64,000 nucleotides of DNA from Paenibacillus sp. D2_2 (GCF_031199965.1 NZ_CP133605.1:716001-780000), one strand, 5' to 3'; counted from the first letter of the stretch, positions 1 through 10,404 are shown. Numbers and translations are program-made. Notes: generated from the sequence alone by a model not told the origin.

Positions 1-1
1 G

Positions 2-502
2 ATCATTTGCACCTCTCCAGGCAAAACTTTCAACTTGGCAAGCTTGGAGATCGCCAACATTGTAATACCTAATGAACAATTGCGAGAGCGCTTCCGTCAT
101 GGATTAAGACAGGCGGGCATTCATAATCCAACCTTCTTCTCCGTACCTGCCCTGGAGGTTGCGTATACGGATTGTGATGATTGGCTTGAGGAACTGCGCT
201 CATATATTAAGGGGAATATCGCTTATACCAAAGCGTTCTTTAATGAGCATATGCCGGAATTGAAGATCATTAAGCCGGAAGGTTCATTTCTCCTATGGGT
301 AGATTGCTCGGCTTATAGCAAAAATGAAAGCGATTTAGTCGAATGGATTCAGAATCAAAGTCTGGTTAGCGTTAGTTTTGGCACCTCATTCGGAGCTGAT
401 GGGGAAGGATTTATAAGACTGAATCTAGGAGCGCCAAGAGCGCTGCTTCAGGAAGCCTTCGAACGTATGGCAAAAAATTATCCTATACGTCATTCATCGT
501 AA
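2..502 (+). CDS. PLP-dependent aminotransferase / cystathionine beta-lyase (MalY/PatB type), 3' part only
   Basis: The frame is open from base 2, so the 5' half lies outside the window. The visible 166 codons begin with a TSPGKTFNLA stretch whose lysine (bases 23-25) matches the Schiff-base lysine of fold-type I PLP enzymes of the MalY/PatB group. Near the C-terminus, GFIRLNLGAPR carries the arginine that normally holds the substrate carboxylate. Family members cleave cystathionine or cystine, or transaminate; the substrate cannot be read from this part. The stop is 30 bp before an NhaC-type antiporter on the same strand, so co-transcription is plausible. No frameshift is visible in this portion. 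Confidence 0.85.
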   Translation: MICTSPGKTFNLASLEIANIVIPNEQLRERFRHGLRQAGIHNPTFFSVPALEVAYTDCDDWLEELRSYIKGNIAYTKAFFNEHMPELKIIKPEGSFLLWVDCSAYSKNESDLVEWIQNQSLVSVSFGTSFGADGEGFIRLNLGAPRALLQEAFERMAKNYPIRHSS

Positions 503-532
503 TCAATTATTACATCATTAGGGGAACTCATT

Positions 533-2014
533 ATGGCAAAGCCCATCAAGGAAAAGACAATCAAGCAACCTACTCTGTTTCTGGCTCTAGTTCCTATTGT
601 TACTATGATTCTTCTACTCAGTCTAGGTTATATTCTGTTCGAACTTCCGCCTGAACCGTTAATTATCGCTTCAACTGTGGTTGCCGGAATTATTGCCATT
701 AAGCTCGGCTATAGCTATGACGATATTATGGGCTCGATCGCACAGAAGATCGCCAAGACGATGCCGGCCATTTTGATTCTGATTACCGTCGGCTTCATGA
801 TCGGAGCCTGGATGGTCGGCGGAACAATTCCAATGATGATCTTTTATGGACTCAAAATTATCAATCCGCAATTTCTGCTGATTACAGCCTTCGTCGTAAC
901 TTCTGTCGTATCTCTTTGTACGGGGACATCATGGGGTTCGGCGGGGACAATCGGGGTCGCATTTATGGGCGTAGGTGCCGGGCTTGATGCGAATCTGGCA
1001 GCCGTAGCTGGTGCAGTCGTAGCTGGTGCATATTTCGGGGACAAGTTGTCTCCATTGTCAGATACGACCAACCTTGCAGCTCTGTCCACAGGAGTCAATC
1101 TGTATGAGCATATTGGCCATCTACTGTATACAACGATTCCTTCATTTATCGTGGCAGCAACAGTCTATGTAATTACTGGCTTAAATACACATGGAGCAGA
1201 GACTGCTATACCAGAGAAAGTCGTTACAATCATGGATACACTAAGTACTGTATTCCATTGGAATTTACTGCTGCTACTTCCGGTATTGATCGTATTGTAC
1301 GGATCAGTCCGTAAGAAGCCTACGATTCCGATTATGCTCATCTCCTCTATAGTAGCGATGGCGAACGGACTTATCTTCCAAGGATTCTCTTTGCATGATG
1401 TAATCACTTCCGTAATTAATGGCTTCGACATTGCGATGGTTAACGTTCAAGGTTTCGATGCGGCTGCAGTCATTCCGGATATTCCTCGGCTATTGAATCG
1501 TGGTGGTATGAACTCTATGATGGGTACGCTGCTCATCTGCTTCTGTGCCATTACCTTTGCAGGAACGATTTCGTTAACTAAGTCGCTAGAACTGATCGTT
1601 AACAAGATTCTCAAGCATGTACGTTCCACAGGCTCGCTGATCTTGGCTTCTATCGCTACCGGGCTTACAATGATCGGGGTAACTAGCAACGGTCAAGTGT
1701 CGATTCTGATGCCTGGTGAAATGCTTCGTGAAGCATATGTCCGTCGCGGATTACATCCTAAGAACCTGGGTCGGACAATTGAGGATTCAGCGTCCATTAT
1801 CGAACCTATTCTGCCATGGACAGCGGCCGGTGCTTATATGGCGGGTACGCTCGGCGTAGCGACGCTCTCGTATTTGCCTTGGGCCATGCTGTGTTGGACA
1901 GGTATTATCTTCGCTGTGATCTGGGGCTTCACGGGTTTCGGCATTGCCAAACTGACACCTGAACAGCAGCAGGAAATGCTGAAGGAGTATGATGAGATTG
2001 GCACTGTTAAATAA
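533..2014 (+). CDS. nhaC: NhaC-family Na+/H+ antiporter
   Basis: A 493-residue, very hydrophobic protein with about a dozen predicted membrane segments and a charged, lysine-rich N-terminus. The central region with GTSWGSAGTIG and AYFGDKLSPLSDTTN matches the NhaC family, where such conserved polar residues within membrane helices serve ion exchange. Relatives exchange Na+ for H+, or malate/H+ for lactate/Na+ (MleN), so the organic-substrate option stays open. The start ATG follows an AGGGGA ribosome binding site. The gene lies 30 bp after the PLP-enzyme gene, and only 3 bp separate its stop from a dispersed repeat. Confidence 0.9.
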   Translation: MAKPIKEKTIKQPTLFLALVPIVTMILLLSLGYILFELPPEPLIIASTVVAGIIAIKLGYSYDDIMGSIAQKIAKTMPAILILITVGFMIGAWMVGGTIPMMIFYGLKIINPQFLLITAFVVTSVVSLCTGTSWGSAGTIGVAFMGVGAGLDANLAAVAGAVVAGAYFGDKLSPLSDTTNLAALSTGVNLYEHIGHLLYTTIPSFIVAATVYVITGLNTHGAETAIPEKVVTIMDTLSTVFHWNLLLLLPVLIVLYGSVRKKPTIPIMLISSIVAMANGLIFQGFSLHDVITSVINGFDIAMVNVQGFDAAAVIPDIPRLLNRGGMNSMMGTLLICFCAITFAGTISLTKSLELIVNKILKHVRSTGSLILASIATGLTMIGVTSNGQVSILMPGEMLREAYVRRGLHPKNLGRTIEDSASIIEPILPWTAAGAYMAGTLGVATLSYLPWAMLCWTGIIFAVIWGFTGFGIAKLTPEQQQEMLKEYDEIGTVK

Positions 2015-2017
2015 AAT

Positions 2018-2188
2018 CGCTTTTGATCACGAGGTAACACTGAGAGCATATTCGACATCGAATCTTGAATTCAGCTGGGCCTAAGCAGATGCTTACGAAG
2101 TTGTTTTCTACGAAAACGTGTAGCTCCGCTCCTCAGGCTCTAGCTTCATCCAACTGAAGCGTTTTGAAAAAACGCACATCGGAAGCAT
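2018..2188 (+). repeat. Dispersed structured intergenic element, variant copy A
   Basis: It begins CGCTTTTGATCACGAGGTAA and shares with the copies at 6117 and 18422 the blocks GACATCGAATCTTGAATTCA, GGGCCTAAGC, GATGCTTACGAAGT and CTAGCTTCATCCAAC. The central hairpin is GTTTTC-TAC-GAAAAC here, against GTTTCC-TAC-GGAAAC in the other copies: a compensated stem change with the same loop. The 3' end differs from copies B and C (a GCGTTTT...AAAACGC region ending in ACATCGGAAGCATC) but resembles the copy at 38180. It fills the nhaC-ridA gap. Confidence 0.85.
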
Positions 2189-2247
2189 CATTTTGTAGTT
2201 TTAATATATAATGCGCAAGACCATGCGCTAATAAGGAGAGAACCCAT

Positions 2248-2631
2248 ATGACACAACAAGAAAGAAAGACAATCGCAACTTCTGAGGCACCAGGTGCAAT
2301 CGGGCCATATTCCCAAGCTGTTCAGTTTGGGAACTTGCTGATCACATCGGGACAGCTAGGCATGAACGCAGCCGGCGAGTTTCCGCCAACCGCTGCGGAG
2401 CAGGCCAGACATTCTTTGTCCAATGTGAAGGCGATTCTAGAAGCAGCGGGATATGGTATGGAGCACGTTATCAAGACAACGGTTTTTCTAGATGATATGA
2501 ATGATTTCCAAGCGGTGAATGAAGTTTATGCAACTTTCTTCGCGGAGCCTTATCCAGCGCGGAGCGCCGTACAGGTTGCCAAACTACCAAAGAACGGACT
2601 TGTAGAAATTGAGGTTATCGCAATAAAATAA
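2248..2631 (+). CDS. ridA: RidA/YjgF family enamine/imine deaminase
   Basis: 127 residues, the usual RidA length. Members hydrolyse reactive 2-aminoacrylate and related imines released by PLP enzymes and so protect other PLP enzymes; they form cytoplasmic trimers. Visible hallmarks are GAIGPYSQAV near the N-terminus and PARSAVQVAKLP...VEIEVIA at the C-terminus, with the catalytic-site arginine in PARSAV. The start ATG is preceded by AAGGAGAG. A strong terminator follows within 12 bp, so this is the end of a transcript. The PLP enzyme two genes upstream fits the same chemistry, but a dispersed element lies between them. Confidence 0.95.
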   Translation: MTQQERKTIATSEAPGAIGPYSQAVQFGNLLITSGQLGMNAAGEFPPTAAEQARHSLSNVKAILEAAGYGMEHVIKTTVFLDDMNDFQAVNEVYATFFAEPYPARSAVQVAKLPKNGLVEIEVIAIK

Positions 2632-2642
2632 TATATAAGAAG

Positions 2643-2674
2643 AAGGCCTCCGGTATTCCGGAGGCCTTCTTTTT
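2643..2674 (+). terminator. Rho-independent terminator after ridA
   Basis: Perfect 11-bp stem AAGGCCTCCGG / CCGGAGGCCTT with a TATT loop, followed by a T-rich run. Confidence 0.95.
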
Positions 2675-2793
2675 GGAATAACGATTGAATATTTCAGTTC
2701 ATCAAAAGTCAGTAAGTGAAACTATGGTTTGAGTGCGGACGTATAAATAAGAAACTAGTAGTACTTGAATTTATCGTACGGGTGGGGATTGAA

Positions 2794-3498
2794 GTGGCGA
2801 ATACATTGCTAGAGGTGAAAATCGAAGAGGCTGGCTACGACGGCCATCATTCTACGATTGAACAAATCGAATTTGCAGTAAAGTCCGGTCAGCTAACTGG
2901 CCTGATTGGTCCCAACGGAGCTGGCAAGAGCACAACGATTAAGGCAATCATGGGACTGCTGACAGATGTGAAGGGGACCATTAACTTCTCGAAATCGGGA
3001 AACCATTATGCATACATACCAGAGCAACCGGTTTATTATGAGACGTTAACGCTATGGGAGCATTTAAGCCTCGCCTCAGCGGTCTATGGATTAGACGAGA
3101 CGGTGCTGGAGCGAGAAGGAAATGCACTATTGGAACGATTCCGCATGACTGAGGTCAAACATCACTTGCCGGATGGCTTCTCCAAAGGAATGCGGCAGAA
3201 GATGATGTTAATGATCGGTTTTCTAATTCGTCCTGACATATATATTGTAGACGAGCCCTTTGTCGGGCTTGATCCAAGAGCTACGAGTGATTTTCTTGCG
3301 CTGCTTGAAGAAGAACGGCGCCGCGGTGCAGGCGTGTTGATGTGTACGCATGTGCTGGACACGGCGGAGCGAATATGCGATGACTTCGTTCTACTATCGA
3401 ACGGGAGGGTCGTGGTGAGTGGGGAATTGGATGATATTCGCCATGCGGCCTCATTGCCAGAGGGGACATTATTCGATTGCTTCAATGCCCTGACTTAA
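2794..3498 (+). CDS. ABC transporter ATP-binding protein, EcsA-like
   Basis: Cytoplasmic ATPase subunit of a two-gene ABC exporter. The Walker A motif GPNGAGKST, a signature-like FSKGMRQK and Walker B YIVDEPFVGLDP are all present and intact. I chose the GTG at 2794 (protein begins with V/M-A-N-T-L) because similarity to ABC ATPases starts right after it; upstream in-frame codons look non-homologous. About 234 residues. The next gene encodes the matching membrane subunit. EcsAB in Bacillus affects secretion, competence and intramembrane proteolysis; assignment to Ecs rather than another two-component exporter rests on subunit arrangement and membrane-protein type. Confidence 0.85.
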   Translation: MANTLLEVKIEEAGYDGHHSTIEQIEFAVKSGQLTGLIGPNGAGKSTTIKAIMGLLTDVKGTINFSKSGNHYAYIPEQPVYYETLTLWEHLSLASAVYGLDETVLEREGNALLERFRMTEVKHHLPDGFSKGMRQKMMLMIGFLIRPDIYIVDEPFVGLDPRATSDFLALLEEERRRGAGVLMCTHVLDTAERICDDFVLLSNGRVVVSGELDDIRHAASLPEGTLFDCFNALT

Positions 3499-3541
3499 GA
3501 TAAACGTGACCGGGAGAAGATGATTTGAGGAGATTTTGATT

Positions 3542-4808
3542 ATGAACAAAATAAGCACAGCCACCCGAACCGGAACCCTATTCAGAAGACGTTGGCTTGA
3601 CTATATTCGTCATCAAATCGGTGTACTGCGTACGGCTTTTGACGGAGTGGTTCTATTATATATTGGAATACCTGGTTTACTGCTGCTGGGGAGAGTCTAT
3701 TACGGATTATGGAAGGACGTACTTCCGAACTGGCTGACTGGATTACCATTCCAGGTTGTGCCTTCGGCATTGCTCCTCCTGACGTTTCTGCTAGGTGGAC
3801 TCGTCTTGTTTATTGAGGCGGCGGATGTTCTGTTTCTGAAGCAGCATCCTAAATGGGTGCGGGGATCATGCTGCGTGCCATTTCACTTGCACTGCTACAG
3901 CGATTAGTCGCCATTCTGTTCGGAGCAGTCTTGCTAACACCAGTGTTATGGCGTGTTTACGGTATGGAGGGCAAGGAAATACTCATACTTTTTACATTTA
4001 CATATACCATGAATGCCATTTATCTGCTGCTATTCAATCTGCTCGCCGTCGCATTTACCGGCTTCAGACGGATCCTCTTGCGGCTTGTTGGTACCAGTAT
4101 GCTTGGGGCAAGCTATATGGCGGGCGTATTGCATATCGAAACGCGGCCCGAGATCAGCATAATTATACTGCTATGCTATGTTCTGGCTTCCGTATTGTTT
4201 ATTAGAGGAAGAATATCGATTCAGGGTCGGTTCGAGGCAAGCATACGTGAGGAGGAACGGCAGCGGACGCGGCTGACCGGAATGATTCTGCAGCCAAGTG
4301 TAGAACGGCCGGTTAAGACAAGACCGCGTCCATGGCTGTTCCGCCGCAGCGGACATCTTATTCGGCATCGTCAGGTACATGATCGAGTTACGGAGGCGGC
4401 GGTCAAGTCATTTTTCCGCAACCGAGAAGTACTATTATATGTGCAGTTCGCCATATATGGATTTATAGCCGTATTTTTACCCCCATATCCTGCCAATCTA
4501 TTGGTATACATTGGCCTGATTCTATTGTTGTTCCAGTGGATGAATACACAGCGGCGTGCCTTCTACCAGGCTAAATTATTGGCCATATTGCCGAAGGACG
4601 AAAATCTGGAATTTAGGTGCGCACCCAAGACAATGAGGCTACTATTATTCCCTGCGATTCTCGTCATTACGGCAGGGTTTTGCATGAATTTGTTCACACC
4701 TGGCTGGGGCTGCTGGTAGCTATCCCGCTTGGTTCCGCCGTATCCATACTGGTTGTGCCTGTTCTATGGCGTTTCTTCTCTATGAGTCCAAGGCGCAGGA
4801 GGGGATAA
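3542..4808 (+). CDS. ABC transporter permease, EcsB-like (two frameshifts)
   Basis: Membrane partner of the preceding ATPase, with several hydrophobic segments and a basic cytoplasmic stretch (about 288-360) as in EcsB. The ATG at 3542 sits 9 bp after AGGAG. The sequence is broken twice: near 3856, TGGGTGC needs one more G to continue KQHPKW into GAGIMLRA; near 4708, TGGGGC needs one more G to continue FTPGW into GLLVAIPLG. Both repairs restore a single protein ending RRRRG at 4808. Both are one-base losses in G runs, which suggests sequence error. Length after repair is about 422 residues. Confidence 0.8.
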
Positions 4809-4829
4809 GAGGACAATCCCTATTCCCTA

Positions 4830-6097
4830 TCAGTGGCCTTGCGCGAGCAGGCCGGCATGGTGCCCAGCAGTATACCCGGTGGCGAAAGCGGCCGTAATAT
4901 TGTATCCGCCTGTATAGCCATGGATATCGAGCACCTCACCGCAGAAGAACAGTCCCGGCATGAGCTTGGATTCCATCGTCTGTGGGCTGATTTCCTTAAG
5001 ATGAATTCCTCCGCCGGTGACGAAAGCTTCTTCAAAGGGACGGGTCCCCGTTACCATGATACTGAAGTTCTTCAAATTAGCTGTAAACGCAAGCCATGGT
5101 TCTTTAGGTAAGTGCTCAAAGGTTGTCTCTCCGGAAAGATCGGATCGTTCGAATAGGATGGGAAGCAGACGTTCCGGAATCGTACCTTTGAGTACATTTT
5201 TTAGTGTTTTTTTAGGTTCATCAGCGAGTAGTCCGCGTAAATAAGCATCCAGTCCGGCTTGAGACATCTCGGGGAACAGATCAAGCGTGAGCCTCACCTC
5301 GTTGCTTCCGCTCTTCTTCTTGACGCCGCGAATGAAGCCGCTGCAACGTAGAGCGATTGGCCCGGACAAGCCGAAGTGGGTGAAGATCATATCTCCCTGA
5401 TGTGCCACGACTGTTTTGCCTTTCGCATTAATTACTGCCAGCTTCACATTGCGCAGTGACAACCCTTGCAGGCTCCGATCCGTGATGAAGGGCTCCTTGG
5501 AGATGATGGGCACCTCTGTCGGATATAATTCCGTAATCGTATGGCCAGCTGCGATAGCCCACGGGTAGCCGTCCCTGTTAACCGGTATGCGGGACAGATT
5601 TCCGCCGGTAGCTATAATTACGCTTTTGGCTTCTATTTGTTCACCCGTTGTAAGCTTGACCCCCTGTACCCCGTTCTCTGCGAACAATACCTCTTGAACG
5701 GGATGATGCGTAAGCAGCCTCACTCCCAACGATCTTGCCTTACCGATCAGCGCATCGACGACGGTCTTAGCTTTATCCGATACGGGGAACATTCGCCCGT
5801 TGTCCTCTTCCTTTAGTGCAATCCCTAAGTTCTCGAAGAAGGCGATGATATCACGATTGTTGAACAGGGAGAAGGCACTATAGAGAAATCTACCACCGCC
5901 TGGTATGTATTGAATCAATTCATCAATCTCCTTGGCATTCGTTACATTACAGCGGCCTCCCCGGATATACCTAGCTTTCTCCCCAGCTTATCTCCTTTAT
6001 CGAGTAGGGCAACGGAAGCTCCTTGCTCCGCAGCAGCAATGGATGCCATTAACCCTGAAGGCCCTCCTCCGATTACGATTACTTCATATTTGCTCAT
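4830..6097 (-). CDS. BaiN/HI0933-like FAD-dependent oxidoreductase (one frameshift)
   Basis: Flavoprotein of the HI0933 (YhiN/BaiN) family, cytoplasmic, with unknown physiological substrate in most bacteria. The N-terminus has the dinucleotide-binding motif [14 protein letters not shown]. After repair of one missing base in a C run near 5958 (plus strand), the family motif [16 protein letters not shown] appears and the frame joins the rest of the protein, which ends with [17 protein letters not shown], the family's C-terminal FAD loop. Start ATG at 6097. It converges on ecsB, with a gap of only 21 bp. Confidence 0.88.
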
Positions 6098-6116
6098 CTA
6101 TTTTTCCTTTCTCATC

Positions 6117-6311
6117 CGCTTTTGATCACGAAGTAACTCAGGAAGTGGTCTGGACATCGAATCTTGAATTCAGACGGGCCTAAGCATTGCTTACGAAGTT
6201 ATGTTTCCTACGGAAACATCTTAGGTGCTCACGTACCAACTACGTACGCTCCGTTCCTCAGTCCCTAGCTTCATCCAACCTTCTCGGTGCTGAAAACCGA
6301 TCTTTTTGAAC
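6117..6311 (+). repeat. Dispersed structured intergenic element, full-length copy B
   Basis: About 195 bp, nearly identical to the copy at 18422-18616. Visible structures are TAAGC-ATT-GCTTA, the hairpin ATGTTTCC-TAC-GGAAACAT, and ACGTA-CCAAC-TACGT. It ends CTTTTTGAAC. It lies between the divergent flavoprotein and kinase genes, so it may sit in their transcribed leaders. Together with promoter sequence it fills the 383-bp gap 6098-6480. Confidence 0.9.
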
Positions 6312-6480
6312 TTCCTAATTGTATTTTGTATTATTTGATCATTATTTTATAGGATATCACATATTATAGACATTCTTGAAAGTTGTTAGCGTTTATCTGA
6401 AATAAGAAATATTGTAAAACATTGTCGGCTATGATTTAATCAATGATATATTGGTATTCTTCCGCCTGAGGAGGGAGAAG

Positions 6481-8180
6481 ATGGTTGAGTTCAGGGAGAT
6501 TCTGTTGCAAGTACTAATCGCTTGTCTGCCTGCTTTTTTGTTTCCGCTTCTATATGAGAAATCTTCTAGAATTCCTCAGCGTAAGGTCCGAAAGACTTGT
6601 CATACGGCTTACTCCATGGGATTGATCTACACATGTACTTCCAGCATGCTGCTATGCTCGTTATTTCCTAGCTATGTATGGAGTGGGATCCCTATTAACT
6701 TCGGGATTTTGCCCCTCTTCGCGCTCATGCTGTATGGCAAGCTGAGGGAAGGGATTATACTTGCAGTTCTGTACTTACTGCTCTATCCTCTCTATGCCAT
6801 GAGATTTACGTTTTTGGAGTTCCTGCTTGAGACCGGGTTATTCCTATATCCCTTTGTACTATTGACCGCTAATTACTTTAAGCGAATCGGTCGCCGCGGC
6901 AAAGTAGCTGTATTAACGGTTATCTTTGCTGTTGGAGAGTTGGTTATTACTGTATCACCCTATATTTTTGAAGAGATGAAGGTTGAGCTTGGCTCGATCG
7001 TAACGATCATTGCAAATATTCTGGTCTCTGTGCTGGCTGGAAGCTTGTTTGTACATATTATTGAGACGACTATGGAGAAGGAGAAGCTGCGCGAACAGGT
7101 CATACATTTATCGAGAAAATATTTCCGCGAGGCTGAGACGCTGCAGCAAATGATGGATGCTGCTCCGCTGAGCATCACTTTACTGGATCAAAAGGGAGGA
7201 TTGTGTCGGTCAACGATACATTTATGCAATTTTATCGTCTGAACCGTCCGAACGGGACCCGTGAGGACCTCATACGAAAGGAATTGGAAAAGGTGTTACA
7301 GGGCCTCGATTACGAAATTGTTGCTTCCCGGAAAGAGCAGACACTGGAGGGGAATGTCAAGACGTCACAAATATTGCAGAGTGCTGATCGAGTCTACTAT
7401 GCGACCACTTCTCCGATTACGAAGATGCATACGAATGAGAATATCGGGTCCGTCATTATCATACAGGATATTACCGAGCTGGAGGCGCTACGGATGGAAT
7501 TGAATCATGTAGAGCGCTTGGGTCTGGTTGGCCAGATGGCAGCGAGTATTACGCATGAAATCAGAAATCCGATGGCCGTCGTTCGCGGTTTTCTGCAATT
7601 GATGAGGGAGAAGAGCCCAGCTTCGCTAGAGCATTATTATCGCATCGTTATGGAGGAACTTGATCGGGCTAATGGAATCATTAATGATTTCCTGTCGCTG
7701 GCCCAGAATCGGGTCGTTAAGATGGAGCTGTATAGATTACATGAGATCATCTCGGAGTTAACTCCACTCCTATGGGCGGATGCCAACCTGCGTGGACAGA
7801 GCATCGAGGTACGCCTCGACGAGAACGCGCCGTTGCTTATGCTCAATCATAAAGAGATCAAGCAACTCGTTCTCAATCTTGGACGCAATGCGATGGAGGC
7901 CATGGGTGAGAAGGGCAACCTAATTTTAGAGATGAAAAGACAATCGGACGGCGTTGAACTGTACGTTACTGATACAGGTCCAGGTATTCCGCCAGCTCAG
8001 AAGGAGAGATTGTTCGAGCCGTTCTTCACGACGAAGAGTAAGGGGACAGGCCTGGGGCTGTCGCTATGTCTAAGTATTATGGAGCGGCATGGCGGTAGAA
8101 TCAACGTAGAATCAGAAGAAGGGTTAGGAACGACATTCATCGTGTTCTTCCCATTTGCTTCCGAACGGGTTGAAGTTTAG
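6481..8180 (+). CDS. Membrane sensor histidine kinase, KinB-like (one frameshift)
   Basis: The N-terminal ~190 residues hold five to six membrane segments (PINFGILPLFALMLYGKLRE is a typical connecting stretch). A short PAS-like segment follows (APLSITLLDQKG...VNDTFMQFYRLNR), then the phosphoacceptor region MAASITHEIRNPMAVVRGF with its histidine, and an ATPase domain with NLGRNAMEAM (N box), DTGPGIP and GTGLGLSL. This order fits sporulation kinase KinB and relatives that phosphorylate Spo0F. The ATG at 6481 follows GGAGGGAG. One G is missing near 7200 (GGAGGATT), which splits the PAS segment; repair gives about 566 residues. The signal sensed is unknown. Confidence 0.85.
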
Positions 8181-8288
8181 GCATTACAACGAGCTGTTGC
8201 TTTCCTGAGGGTGAAATGTATAATTAATTATAGTTTGAAGTGATATAAATCATATTTGCAGCACAATAGGATATGAGGAGTGAAGATT

Positions 8289-8724
8289 ATGTCAATGTCA
8301 TATGATCAATATATGAGAGAAATGATTCAACCGATGCGGGATGAACTGACAACTTTGGGGATTACGGAGCTTAGAACTCCTGAGGAAGTAGAGACAGCAT
8401 TGCCAACAGCTAAAGGTACTGCATTGGTTGTAGTGAACTCGGTGTGCGGCTGTGCAGCCGGACAATGCCGTCCAGGTGTGGCCCAGGCTCTACAGAATGA
8501 GTCTGTTCCAGATCAGCTGTTCACCGTATTTGCCTGGCCAAGACAAAGAAGCAACAGCTAAAGCGCGGGAATACTTTGCGCCTTACGCTCCGTCCTCACC
8601 GTCGATCGCTTTGATGAAAGATGGGGAGCTCGTACATTTTATCGAGCGTCATCAGATTGAGGATCGTTCCGCAGCTGAGATCGCTGCTGATTTGACGAAC
8701 GCATTCGACCGTTTTTGCAAATAA
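8289..8724 (+). CDS. Bacilliredoxin (BrxA/BrxB, YphP/YqiW family; one frameshift)
   Basis: A small thioredoxin-fold protein that removes bacillithiol from S-bacillithiolated proteins. The diagnostic CGC motif is visible in VVVNSVCGCAAGQCRPG. I chose the ATG at 8289 (9 bp after AGGAG) over the GTG at 8280 that abuts the ribosome binding site. Near 8536 the sequence has one extra T (GCCTGGCC for GCCGGCC); removing it restores TVFAGQDKEATAKAREYF, which matches the family. Repaired length is about 144 residues. A strong terminator follows. Confidence 0.88.
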
Positions 8725-8750
8725 GTAAGCAGTGATAGCAAAGCTTTAAT

Positions 8751-8795
8751 CCGCCCCTTGTTCCGGTAACCCGGTACTGTAAGGGGCGGTTTTTA
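8751..8795. terminator. Terminator between bacilliredoxin and the AraC regulator
   Basis: CCGCCCCTT / AAGGGGCGG stem with an inner CCGG-CCGG pairing, followed by TTTTT on the plus strand. It lies just before the convergent AraC gene and may serve both strands. Confidence 0.9.
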
Positions 8796-8800
8796 CATAT

Positions 8801-9698
8801 CTAGTAGGATGCAGGCTGAACAGGGATGTAAATATCCATCACTATATCTGCCTCGCCCCAGCAGCGTTCGTCATACCATTCGAAATCGGGGAACACGCTT
8901 GTTCATATCCGGAGGCAGGGATCCAATCACGGAATATGGCACCCATGTCTCTTGGATGGCTAAGCTGAATCGTTCATTATCCGTAGGAGGTGTTGTGAAG
9001 ATAGCATAGGTCGCTTCCGGGATAAAAAACTCGGCCATTCCCTCTGGTACGGCAGTTTCGTCATCTACTTCAAAGCCGATAATATAACGGAAAGAGCCGT
9101 CTTCATCGATGGGTGTGCATACGCCAAGCTCAACATTAGGTTGTTTCTTGCCCGGGACACGGTCTCTCCATTGCTCGCGCATGTAGGTCTGCCAGAATTC
9201 GGGGATTTCCTTGTTGTTCTGGCCGTTATCTGTCGTCGTGGTCAGTGAGAAGCCGATAATTCTCATGGCAGGCAAGGTCTCAATACGGTGTTGCATACGA
9301 TAATCACTCCAATTCAATGTAATGGATTCGTCTGACATTAGCAGGGGGGCCGCTCTTGGAACGATGAACGGGGGAATTCCTCGCTTACGGCAGTCTGAAG
9401 GTAGCATGCCGTACATTTTGCGGAACGCTCGGGTGAAGGTCTCATGGGAGCCGAACCCGCATTCCATCGCGATATCGAGCACTTTACGATCGGTATATGC
9501 CAGTAGTTCAGCGGCATTGGACAAGCGTCGCTTACGAACATAATTAGAGACAGTCTCACCCGTAAAATGCTGGAAAATGCGATGAAAATGGTACTCCGAG
9601 TAAAACATCGCCTGGGCGATTCCTTTTAAGCTGAGCTCTTGTTCCAGATGGTTCTCGATATAATCGATACTTCTTGAGACAAGGTTGATATTGTTCAT
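8801..9698 (-). CDS. AraC-family regulator with GyrI-like effector domain (one frameshift)
   Basis: The first ~110 residues form two helix-turn-helix units (ELSLKGIAQAMFYSEYHFHR and DIAMECGFGSHETFTRAF). The rest resembles the GyrI/SOUL effector-binding fold that binds small amphipathic ligands, as in Rob and BmrR relatives. The C-terminus is shifted near 8880 by one apparent extra base in a C run. Removing it turns VPRFRMV-stop into VPDFEWYDERCWGEAD and continues to a stop at 8801, giving the usual family ending. The target genes are unknown. Confidence 0.85.
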
Positions 9699-9978
9699 GA
9701 ACTTCCTCCAGCAGGTCTATGCTCTTAGTATAGAATAGGCGGATTGAACCTCTTGACGTTTCTTGCTCTTGGACAAAAGATTGGTGAGTATGTACTAATT
9801 TACAAGTTTATCCTTTGATTATAGCATGTGAGTTGCTCTAGACTTTTCTTCACAATGGCTTCCTTGTACAATGTGGGTAGCCCAATGCAAGGTGAATATC
9901 GAAATCGCATGATGAAGCTTGCAGGGGCTGGCATAGTGCATAGCTCTGATCAGGTAAATGAGGAAGAAGGGGAACCTG

Positions 9979-10371
9979 TTGATATACGGAATCGGTCATG
10001 ATGTAGTAGAAATTGAACGAATTAGACATATGCTAGACAGTAGTGCTGGAGACAAGTTCGCTTGGCGGATACTGACGTCCGCTGAATATGAGTTGCCGGG
10101 CAGGATAAAGCGTTCTGCTGAATTTCTTGCTGGCCGCTTTGCGGCCAAAGAAGCGGTTAGCAAGGCATTTGGCTGCGGGATCGGAAAGGTGCTCGGATTT
10201 AGGGATATCGAGGTTATACCGGATGCGAGTGGTAAGCCATCAGTATATTTGCAGCCTGAGGCTTGGCAACGTCTTGGATTATCAGGTCCAGACAGTTATG
10301 CGGTGCATATTAGCATTACGCATGAGCGTCAACTGGCCTCTGCCTTCGCCGTGGTGGAGAGAATGGGTTAA
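9979..10371 (+). CDS. acpS: Holo-[acyl-carrier-protein] synthase
   Basis: Transfers 4'-phosphopantetheine from CoA to the ACP serine. About 130 residues from a TTG start at 9979, chosen because the family begins with M-IYGIGHDVVEI. The metal-binding aspartate is in IGHDVVEIERI and the glutamate in FAAKEAVSKAFG. AAGGGG lies a few bases upstream of the TTG. In Bacillus acpS sits near alr; here mutY follows 33 bp downstream, so the two may share a transcript. Confidence 0.93.
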   Translation: MIYGIGHDVVEIERIRHMLDSSAGDKFAWRILTSAEYELPGRIKRSAEFLAGRFAAKEAVSKAFGCGIGKVLGFRDIEVIPDASGKPSVYLQPEAWQRLGLSGPDSYAVHISITHERQLASAFAVVERMG

Positions 10372-10404
10372 TACGGCTGTCTATCAACGGGGAGGATCAA
10401 CAGA

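Noticed and set aside
6117..6311. Insertion sequence or T-box/other known riboswitch
   Set aside because: No transposase frame, no terminal inverted repeats in the long form, no T-box or known aptamer consensus, and positions are unrelated to gene function.
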